Shown here in pieces: positions 58,093 to 64,000 of a stretch of DNA of 64,000 bases; within the stretch, counting starts at the first letter, position 1; the number at the start of each line of letters is the position of its first letter. The DNA comes from Blastopirellula retiformator (GTDB taxonomy: Bacteria > Planctomycetota > Planctomycetia > Pirellulales > Pirellulaceae): contig NZ_SJPF01000001.1 in assembly GCF_007859755.1 (NCBI RefSeq), positions 434,001-498,000 of the forward strand. Direction: 5' to 3'. The notes beneath the pieces were generated by a model. That model saw only the letters and a list, made by a program, of their open reading frames with translations. It did not search any database and was not told the origin of the DNA. Made by a program: the position numbers and the translations under genes.

Positions 58093-59091
58093 ATGTCACG
58101 CCTAATGCCATTTCGCGTCCTCTTTTCGTTGCTGTTGCTCACTTGCGTCTCGATCTTGCTGGCTGGACCTGCCTATACCGATACGGAAAAAGCAGGCGAA
58201 GACTATGACGTGCAAGGCGAATATGAAGGCGTGCTCGGACCTGACAAAGTGAAGATCGCCGCGCAGGTGATCGCCAAGGGGAAGGGAAAGTTTCATGCCA
58301 TCGGCATGCCTGGTGGGCTGCCGGGCGACGGACTGAAGCCCGACGAAAAGAAGGTCGAAGCGGATGGCGAGCGTGAAGGGGAGATGGTCGTCTTTCGCAC
58401 CACGACCGAAAACGGGGACGAAGTGCGGGCCGAAATCAAGGATGGCGTGATGACCGTCTTCGGCGGCGATAACCAGAAAGTGATGGAGCTGGCGAAGGTC
58501 TTTCGCGAAAGTCCAACCATCGGCGCCAAGCCGCCCATGGGCGCCGTCGTGTTGTTTGACGGAACGAACCTGGACGCCTGGATGAACGCCAAGATGACCG
58601 AAGATGGTCGGATGCAGCAAGGCGCCACCAGCAAGCAACTGTTCGACGATCACACGATCCATCTCGAATTCCTGCTCCCGTTCATGCCGGAAGATAACGG
58701 CCAGGCCCGCGGCAATAGCGGCCTGTATCTGCAAGGTCGGTACGAAGTGCAAATGCTCGACTCGTTTGGCCTCTCGGGCGAAAACAACGAATGCGGTGGG
58801 ATCTACGAATTGAAGAAGCCCGACGTCAACATGTGTCTGCCGCCGCTGCGGTGGCAAACCTACGACATCGACTTCACCGCCGCCAAGTACGGCGATGATG
58901 GGAAGGTGAAGAGTGCACCACGGATCACGGTCAAGCACAACGGCGTTCTGATCCATGACGACGTCCAGCTGCCTGCCGACAAGACGACGCGAGCCGCCCC
59001 AGTCGCCGCCGGCAAAGAGCCAGGCCCGGTCTATCTGCAGAACCACGGCAACCCGGTCCGCTATCGTAATATCTGGGTAAAGACCAAATAG
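58093..59091 (+). CDS. Secreted DUF1080 (3-keto-disaccharide hydrolase type) protein
   Basis: Exported protein of 332 residues: a signal peptide (LFSLLLLTCVSILLAGPAYT), an N-terminal domain of about 110 residues found in planctomycete homologues (GEYEGVLGPDKVKIAAQVIA), and the DUF1080 concanavalin-like domain from about 150 (VVLFDGTNLDAWM) to the end. Characteristic segments are FLLPFMPEDNGQARGNSGLY, LQGRYEVQMLDSFG and YLQNHGNPVRYRNIWVK. DUF1080 enzymes act on 3-keto-glycosides or bind sugars. The start is ATG 58093; a second Met at codon 5 is possible. It stands alone between divergent and small genes. Confidence 0.9.
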   Translation: MSRLMPFRVLFSLLLLTCVSILLAGPAYTDTEKAGEDYDVQGEYEGVLGPDKVKIAAQVIAKGKGKFHAIGMPGGLPGDGLKPDEKKVEADGEREGEMVVFRTTTENGDEVRAEIKDGVMTVFGGDNQKVMELAKVFRESPTIGAKPPMGAVVLFDGTNLDAWMNAKMTEDGRMQQGATSKQLFDDHTIHLEFLLPFMPEDNGQARGNSGLYLQGRYEVQMLDSFGLSGENNECGGIYELKKPDVNMCLPPLRWQTYDIDFTAAKYGDDGKVKSAPRITVKHNGVLIHDDVQLPADKTTRAAPVAAGKEPGPVYLQNHGNPVRYRNIWVKTK

Positions 59092-59118
59092 TGAGCGGCA
59101 GGCGTCGTTTCCACTAGA

Positions 59119-59679
59119 ATGGAACACATGGAATCTGACGCTTCGCAAAATCCGTTTGCTTCGCCTCACGCTTCGCAGAAGGCGCGTCACGATGTACCAA
59201 CCTACATCGAGGCGATGACCCCAATTGACGTGCGGGGCTATTGCTATGCCTGCGGCGGGGATGGTGAAGAGGAGTTCCAGCAGACGTTCTACCGGGGGCG
59301 GCTGCAGGTTAATTACACGCTCTGCCGCAGTTGTCGCTGGCGACTTCCTTGGCAGCGGGCGTCGCTGAGCGTGAACGCAGCGTTACCAGTCATGGCGCTG
59401 GCGTTCGGCGGATTCATCGCCACGTTTTTGCTGCTCGGCCGCCTGGTTTCGGTTTACCAAAATCCGCTGCAAGGTAATGACGATTTTCTCCTGGCGCTTT
59501 TTTTGATCGGGACGACGATGGCGATCTTTACCGGCGGGCTTGTCGTCGCGAATATCGTGTTGCGCCGGTTCGCCGTTTTTCATTGGTACCCGACCTCCAT
59601 CGGTAACCAGGTCTATCGTTTGACGGCGCTCAATCGTCAGTTTCGCCTGAACTATTTCAAGGCGGAGCAAGAGTCGTGA
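59119..59679 (+). CDS. Zinc-ribbon membrane protein, paralogue A
   Basis: Protein of 186 residues with the start motif NPFASPHAS common in planctomycete membrane proteins. A zinc-ribbon-like region has CYACGGDGEEE and CRSCRWRLPW (two CxxC pairs), followed by two membrane helices (AALPVMALAFGGFIATFLLL, FLLALFLIGTTMAIFTGGLV). The function is unknown. It forms a tandem pair with the next gene, which has the same layout, and overlaps it by 4 bp. The start is ATG 59119 or 59128. Confidence 0.65.
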   Translation: MEHMESDASQNPFASPHASQKARHDVPTYIEAMTPIDVRGYCYACGGDGEEEFQQTFYRGRLQVNYTLCRSCRWRLPWQRASLSVNAALPVMALAFGGFIATFLLLGRLVSVYQNPLQGNDDFLLALFLIGTTMAIFTGGLVVANIVLRRFAVFHWYPTSIGNQVYRLTALNRQFRLNYFKAEQES

Positions 59680-60245
59680 ACGAGCAGGAAGCGGAGAATC
59701 CGTACGCCTCGCCAAACGTCGATGAGATCGTCGAGGTTTTGCCCGATTCCGAAGAGGAAACCAATCGGGAGTTTCGATTGCGAGTCGGGAAGATCGTCGG
59801 CGATTCGCCCTTGTCGTTGCCGGAAGTTTGTCTGTACTGCGCGGACGATATCGTTGACGATTATTCGCGAAGGATGTGCGCGAAGTTTCATCGATTGCGA
59901 CTGCTGGAAGCGCTTCCTCCGCTCTCCTTTCGGGTCTACTATTCCATCTGCTCGAACTGCGTCATCAACGCTGATCTGTGGCGGCGCCGGCGTGACAAGG
60001 CCCTGTACTTTGTGATTGGATCGGGGGGCGGAGCGGTCGTGTTGCTTATCCTCTTTGGTCGTTTGGGAATGTTGGACGCAGGTTTTAGCCTGGTTGCCCT
60101 GTTGGGAATGGTAGCGGTTGGCTTTTTCTTTCGCATGGCGTATTGCGAGTCTTGCGTGCCGAAGCCTCCCGAGCTGGAGTCGTACGAAGAGCAGACGATG
60201 AAAATAGTCGGCCACGGTTGGAATTTCATCCAGCGATTTCGCTGA
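59676..60245 (+). CDS. Zinc-ribbon membrane protein, paralogue B
   Basis: Protein of 189 residues with the same plan as its neighbour: NPYASPNVDE near the start, CLYCADDIVDD and CSNCVIN as two CxxC pairs, then two membrane helices (ALYFVIGSGGGAVVLLILFG, AGFSLVALLGMVAVGFFFRM) and a C-terminal CVPKPPELESYEEQ. It starts at GTG 59676, overlapping the stop of paralogue A (GTGA), so the two are coupled. The pair probably arose by duplication. The function is unknown. Confidence 0.65.
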   Translation: MNEQEAENPYASPNVDEIVEVLPDSEEETNREFRLRVGKIVGDSPLSLPEVCLYCADDIVDDYSRRMCAKFHRLRLLEALPPLSFRVYYSICSNCVINADLWRRRRDKALYFVIGSGGGAVVLLILFGRLGMLDAGFSLVALLGMVAVGFFFRMAYCESCVPKPPELESYEEQTMKIVGHGWNFIQRFR

Positions 60246-60317
60246 CGGAAGAGCGCGTTACAATCGCAGGCAACGAGTGTACTACCCTGCGACGCATCCA
60301 GCAGCGAAGGCAAGTCT

Positions 60318-61121
60318 ATGCAAGGCCAGCGAATTCCGATCGGCGAAGTAACCCTGAATGTCGTCATCCAGGGAGAAGGAGAGCCTGTTCTGCTGGCCCA
60401 CGGGTTTCCGCTTGATCACTCGATGTGGGAAGCGCAGATCAACGTCTTGGCCGCGGAAGGGTACCAGGTGATTGCCCCTGACTTGCGCGGCTTTGGCAAG
60501 AGCGACCCCGCCAAAGACAAGACGACGATGAGCCAGTTCGCCGACGATTTGTCGCGGCTGCTCGCGAAACTGAACGTAACCAAGCCGGTCACCTTCTGCG
60601 GGCTCTCGATGGGGGGTTACATTGCCTGGCAGTTCTTCCTGCGGCATCGGGCTCGTCTGGCTCGCCTGATTTTGTGCGACACGCGGGCCAATGACGATGA
60701 CGAGAACGTGGCTCGCGGGCGATTGGTGATGGCGGCCGAAGTGGAACGGTTCGGGCTCGAGAAGGCGCCCGGCACGATGCTGCCGAAGCTACTGGGGCCG
60801 GTAACGCTCGAAAAGAACGAGGCGGTCGTCGAAGCGCTGCGAGCGACGATTTTACGGCAAGATCCGGCCGGCGTCGCCGCTGCGCAACGCGGAATGGCCG
60901 AACGTCAGAACGTGGTCGACGTGCTGCCGACGATTGACGTGCCGACGCTGCTAATCTGCGGTGACGCGGATGCAATCACGCCGCCGGAAGTGATGCAGGA
61001 AATGGCGGCCGCGATCCCCGGCGCCGAGTATGCCGAGATCGCCCATGCCGGCCACATGGCCCCGATGGAACGAGCGGTAGAGACCAACACGGCGATGCTC
61101 GACTTTTTGAAGTCGACTTAG
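60318..61121 (+). CDS. Alpha/beta-fold hydrolase
   Basis: Cytoplasmic hydrolase of 267 residues resembling 3-oxoadipate enol-lactonases and related esterases. The fold markers are LLAHGFPLDHSMWEAQI (oxyanion region), the nucleophile elbow CGLSMGGYIAWQF (Ser near residue 95), the acid in LLICGDADAITPP (Asp) and the catalytic His in IAHAGHMAPME. The substrate is unknown. The start is ATG 60318 (MQGQRIPIGEVTLN) with an AAGG about 11 bases upstream. Its 3' end overlaps the convergent PTS gene by 4 bp. Confidence 0.9.
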   Translation: MQGQRIPIGEVTLNVVIQGEGEPVLLAHGFPLDHSMWEAQINVLAAEGYQVIAPDLRGFGKSDPAKDKTTMSQFADDLSRLLAKLNVTKPVTFCGLSMGGYIAWQFFLRHRARLARLILCDTRANDDDENVARGRLVMAAEVERFGLEKAPGTMLPKLLGPVTLEKNEAVVEALRATILRQDPAGVAAAQRGMAERQNVVDVLPTIDVPTLLICGDADAITPPEVMQEMAAAIPGAEYAEIAHAGHMAPMERAVETNTAMLDFLKST

Positions 61122-62896
61122 CCGTCGGTGTCGAGCTTCGCGATATCAGGCGAGATGTCCTCCAGCTCCATTCGTAAGTAGCGTTTCACCTGATTGGTCG
61201 TCTTCATTTGCAGGGCGCGAGCCAGCATCGATTCGGTTCGCTCGATCGTCACCTGCGACGCCAGTTGTTTGATCGTCGGGATAAACGCGGGGCTCATGCT
61301 GAAGCTGCGTAGGCCCATGCCGAGCAACAAGATGAACGCCCGGGGTTGGCCCGCCATCTCGCCGCATAGCGTGACCGGCACGCGGGCCATGTTGCAAGCC
61401 CGGATTACGTCGTTCAGCGTATGGACGACGGCCGGAGCGAGCGGTTGGCAGAGACTGCTGACCTTCGGGTTGTCGCGATCAGCCGCCATTAGGTACTGCA
61501 CCAGATCGTTGGAGCCGATCGAGACGAAGTCGACCAGGTCGAGCATCGAGCGAATCACGATCGCGGCTGCCGGCACTTCCAGCATCATGCCGACTTTCAC
61601 TTGGCTGAACGGTTTACCTTCTTCGTCCAAGCGGCGCTGAGCGCGGCGGACGAAGCTGCGAACCTTGCGCAGTTCTTCGACCGTCGTGATCATAGGGAAC
61701 ATCATCCGGACTTCGCTTCCCTGGATGCTGGTGCCGGCTTGCAGGATCGCCCGGATTTGCGACATGAAGAACTCGGGATGCTCAAACGAGAGCCGGACGC
61801 TTCGCCAACCCATGAACGGGTTCGCTTCGTTGTGGTTGTGTCCCAAGTAGGCGACCGTCTTGTCGCCGCCGATGTCGAGCGTGCGGATCGTCACCTTCTT
61901 GTTGGGGCTCGACTCGATGACGTTGCGATAGATGTCGATCTGTTCCTTTTCGTCCGGAACGTTCTCATGCGTCAGGTAAAGGTACTCGGTGCGGTAGAGA
62001 CCCACGCCGTCAGCGCCCATCGCCGTGGCGGCCTCGGCGTCGTTGACGTTGTTGATGTTGGCCATCAATTCGATCGTTTGGGCGCAGGCGGTCAGCGAGG
62101 GGAGATCGCGATTGGCGGCCAGTTGGTCCTTCAGGTCGAAGAACTCGCGCTCCAACTTGCGATAGGCGGACAGCTCTTCCGCTTCGGGATTGACGACGAT
62201 GATCCCTTCGCTGCCGTTGACGACGATCGTGTCGCCCGTTTTGACCCGCGATGCAATGCCGGCGGCGCCGGAGACGGCCGGGATGCCGCGGCTGCGGGCA
62301 ATGATCGCCGCATGGCTGGTTTGACTGCCGCGATCGGTGACGATGCCATGGACGTCGGCGTCTCCCAGGGCGACGGCCTGAGAGGGGAGCAGTTCGTCGG
62401 CGACGACGATCAGCGGGCCATGCAGGCAACCGTCTCCACCATCAGCGTCATTGAGAACATCGGTGAGATAGGCGCTTAGGCGAACGATTACGTCGCGGAT
62501 ATCGTTCAGGCGTTCCTGCAGGTAGGGATCCGCCATCCGGGAGAAGAGCTGGGTATAGTCGTCCAACAAACGATGGAGGGCGCCTTGGGCGGTCATCCGC
62601 TCGTCGACGATCCAGTGACGGATTTTGTTGGTGAACGCGGGATCGCGAAGGATGGTGCGGTGGGCGGCGAAAATCGCCGCTTCGTCCATGCCGACCTGGC
62701 TTTCGACCTTCGATTGCAGGGCGCTGAGGTCCGACGAGGTTTGGTCCCGGGCCGTTTCGTACCGGGCCAACTCTTGGGTGATTTCGTGAGGTTCCAGCTT
62801 CGTCTTTTCAGGATTGACGAAAATCTCGAGAATGCAGTAGGCGGTGCCGACAGCGACTCCGGGGGAAACTGCGATCCCCTTGTGTAGGTCTGACAC
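61118..62896 (-). CDS. ptsI: Phosphoenolpyruvate-protein phosphotransferase (PTS enzyme I)
   Basis: Takes phosphate from PEP and passes it to HPr (592 residues, full length). The N-terminal part starts GIAVSPGVAVGTAYCI, the phosphorylated His is in TDRGSQTSHAAIIARSRG, and the C-terminal PEP-binding TIM barrel has GADGVGLYRTEYLYL, FPMITTVEELRKV, VGMMLEVPAAAI, GSNDLVQYLMAADRDN and the active-site Cys in VTLCGEMAGQP. No HPr or sugar permease lies in the window. In planctomycetes enzyme I may serve a regulatory phosphorelay rather than sugar import. It converges on the hydrolase gene. Confidence 0.95.
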   Translation of the reverse strand: MSDLHKGIAVSPGVAVGTAYCILEIFVNPEKTKLEPHEITQELARYETARDQTSSDLSALQSKVESQVGMDEAAIFAAHRTILRDPAFTNKIRHWIVDERMTAQGALHRLLDDYTQLFSRMADPYLQERLNDIRDVIVRLSAYLTDVLNDADGGDGCLHGPLIVVADELLPSQAVALGDADVHGIVTDRGSQTSHAAIIARSRGIPAVSGAAGIASRVKTGDTIVVNGSEGIIVVNPEAEELSAYRKLEREFFDLKDQLAANRDLPSLTACAQTIELMANINNVNDAEAATAMGADGVGLYRTEYLYLTHENVPDEKEQIDIYRNVIESSPNKKVTIRTLDIGGDKTVAYLGHNHNEANPFMGWRSVRLSFEHPEFFMSQIRAILQAGTSIQGSEVRMMFPMITTVEELRKVRSFVRRAQRRLDEEGKPFSQVKVGMMLEVPAAAIVIRSMLDLVDFVSIGSNDLVQYLMAADRDNPKVSSLCQPLAPAVVHTLNDVIRACNMARVPVTLCGEMAGQPRAFILLLGMGLRSFSMSPAFIPTIKQLASQVTIERTESMLARALQMKTTNQVKRYLRMELEDISPDIAKLDTDG

Positions 62897-63070
62897 GGTC
62901 GAAAAGTCCGCCCTTAAGCTGGGTTTTGGAAGCGATTAGTCCACGCGAAATTATAGTGGAGATTCCGTCTGGAAATAGCCTCTGTCTACATTTTCCCGTC
63001 TGTTGACGCAAAGCGAATTGGGGTACAGTTGGCATAGTCGCGCCCTGCTAAACAGCGATCTTTAATCAGC

Positions 63071-63099
63071 TTGTGACGTTTTTTTGGGGTGGCTATACT
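63071..63099 (+). promoter_or_regulatory. Candidate sigma-70 promoter upstream of the FabZ-like gene
   Basis: TTGTGA (63071-63076) and TATACT (63094-63099) are spaced by 17 nt, 64 bp before the ATG at 63163, in the divergent 266-bp gap after ptsI. The -10 box is a close consensus match. Confidence 0.5.
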
Positions 63100-63162
63100 A
63101 GTGAGCTTTGACATACGGCCCTGGCCGTTTCTAAGAAATGGATAGGAATTTAGGACGCCGGC

Positions 63163-63639
63163 ATGCGATTCACCCTGATTGATCGAATTACCGATCTGGT
63201 TCCGGGCGAGCGAATTGTCGCGACCAAGTGCCTGTCCCTCGCCGAAGAGTATTTGCAAGATCACTTTCCGCTCTTTCCGGTTATGCCGGGCGTGTTGATG
63301 CTGGAAGCGATGACGCAAACCAGTGCGTGGTTGATTCGCGCGTCGGAGGATTTCATGCATAGCGTGGTAATCCTGCACGAAGCGCGTAACGTCAAGTACG
63401 CCGACTTCGTCGAACCTGGGGAAGTATTGACGGTGACGTCAGAGCTGGTCAAGCAAGAAGGACGCTTGACCACCTTCAAAGTCAAAGGAACCGTGGCAGG
63501 CAACCCGGCGGTCAGCGCCAAGCTGGTGCTGGATCGCTACAACCTCGGCGGCGACGAGAAAAGCTCGTCGGACCGACACGCCATCGTCAACTCAAGAGAA
63601 TTATTCGACCTACTGTACCCTGAAGCGAGCCGCGTTTAG
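63163..63639 (+). CDS. FabZ-like 3-hydroxyacyl-ACP dehydratase
   Basis: Hotdog-fold protein of 158 residues with the FabZ active-site helix: YLQDHFPLFPVMPGVLMLEA, where the His (in DHFP) and Glu (in LEAM) are the expected catalytic pair. The C-terminal strands NVKYADFVEPGEVLTVTSEL fit as well. It would remove water from 3-hydroxyacyl-ACP in fatty-acid or polyketide-like synthesis. It lies directly before an acyl carrier protein gene, which supports this. The common FabZ text is HFPGHPVMPG; here Leu-Phe replaces Gly-His. The start is ATG 63163. Confidence 0.9.
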   Translation: MRFTLIDRITDLVPGERIVATKCLSLAEEYLQDHFPLFPVMPGVLMLEAMTQTSAWLIRASEDFMHSVVILHEARNVKYADFVEPGEVLTVTSELVKQEGRLTTFKVKGTVAGNPAVSAKLVLDRYNLGGDEKSSSDRHAIVNSRELFDLLYPEASRV

Positions 63640-63738
63640 AGCGGGTCGCTTTCGGCTAGCCGCGGTGCGGCAAGCGCAGATTTCGCCCACTTGGGGCGAA
63701 AGCCTATTTCCTGACTAAGCTTTGGAGAACGCATTCAG

Positions 63739-64000
63739 ATGCCGACGGAACAAGAAGTCTTCGAGAAGGTTCGCGAGGCCTTGGTCGACGCCCTGGGAGT
63801 TGATGAAGAAGAAGTGACTCCGGAAGCGACGATGGTCGGCGACCTCGGCGCGGAATCGATCGACTTCCTCGATATCGTCTTCCGGCTGGAGAAAGCGTTC
63901 GAAATCGAAATTCCGCGAGCCGAGCTCTTCCCGGAAGATATCCTGACCAGCGCCGAATACGTCAACGACGGCAAGGTCACCCCGGCCGGTCTGGCCGAAC
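63739..64000 (+). CDS. Acyl carrier protein, 3'-truncated by window edge
   Basis: The first 87 codons of an acyl carrier protein: MPTEQEVFEKVREALVDALG, then the phosphopantetheine-attachment segment DLGAESIDFLDIVFRLEKAF, with the modified Ser in AES. The frame stays open to the window end and extends beyond the usual 75-80 residues, so a C-terminal extension exists. It carries acyl chains for the neighbouring dehydratase. The start is ATG 63739, 99 bp after the dehydratase gene. Confidence 0.93.
   Translation, partial: MPTEQEVFEKVREALVDALGVDEEEVTPEATMVGDLGAESIDFLDIVFRLEKAFEIEIPRAELFPEDILTSAEYVNDGKVTPAGLAE

Noticed and set aside
1-64000. CRISPR arrays
   Set aside because: No set of regularly spaced identical repeats with unique spacers was seen. 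The only strict tandem repeats are the heptads at 17184-17246, which have no spacers.

Overview
The window looks like chromosomal DNA from a Planctomycetota bacterium, most likely of the Pirellulaceae (Blastopirellula/Bremerella type). This is inferred from gene content and was not tested by any search. The signs are a giant exported protein with the planctomycete N-terminal signature (LESLEARQLMAAD), an ECF sigma factor next to a membrane Ser/Thr kinase, DUF1080 and YHYH proteins, long secreted proteins, and moderately GC-rich DNA with palindromic intergenic repeats.

Layout. 1-11 kb is core DNA: an S41 protease (cut by the window edge), an MMPL/RND transporter, a small reverse-strand group (SseB-like, YHYH, two membrane proteins), glutamine synthetase glnA, a SWIM-DNA ligase-WGR fusion, a DUF2721 protein and a GroES-like protein. 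At 11.08 kb a tRNA-Val(GAC) marks the left edge of a genomic island that runs to about 21.4 kb. The island holds about 18 small forward genes: an excisionase-like HTH protein, a complete tyrosine recombinase, an O-like replication initiator with repeats inside its gene, zinc-finger miniproteins, a tandem CsrA protein, a second CsrA-like protein, and a structured RNA carrying two CsrA-type GGA hairpins and a strong terminator. It ends in a subtilase truncated at the remnant of an IS256-type transposase. About 0.8 kb of inverted repeats follows.

22-29 kb holds a 1094-residue exported protein with a DJ-1/PfpI domain, a kinase/ECF-sigma pair, and an HNH nuclease with a frameshifted partner. 29.2-38.9 kb is one reverse-strand respiratory operon that combines a cytochrome bc-type complex (cytochrome b with its own heme c, Rieske protein, diheme cytochrome c) with an aa3-type oxidase (subunits I, II and III) and a CtaG-NapH fusion. 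39-57.9 kb contains a 2H-phosphoesterase-like protein, a pentapeptide-repeat membrane protein, an ABC-F ATPase, a decayed toxin-antitoxin pair, a flagellin-like protein, an HD/PAS/GGDEF protein, a FAH-family hydrolase, a tryptophan-repeat membrane protein, a glycosylasparaginase pseudogene interrupted by a 161-bp MITE-like element, a DUF2207 protein, a glycosyltransferase and a vWA lipoprotein. 58-64 kb has a DUF1080 protein, two paralogous zinc-ribbon membrane proteins, an alpha/beta hydrolase, PTS enzyme I, and a FabZ-like dehydratase followed by an acyl carrier protein (cut by the window edge).

The most interesting item is the island's apparent self-contained CsrA circuit. It combines a two-domain CsrA whose own Shine-Dalgarno sits in a GGA hairpin loop, a degenerate CsrA-fold protein, and immediately downstream an RNA that looks like a miniature CsrB/RsmZ-type sponge. 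The second is the MITE-like insertion at 52.02-52.18 kb: removing it with one copy of the TA target restores the reading frame exactly. All functional statements rest on reading motifs by eye; no database search was run.
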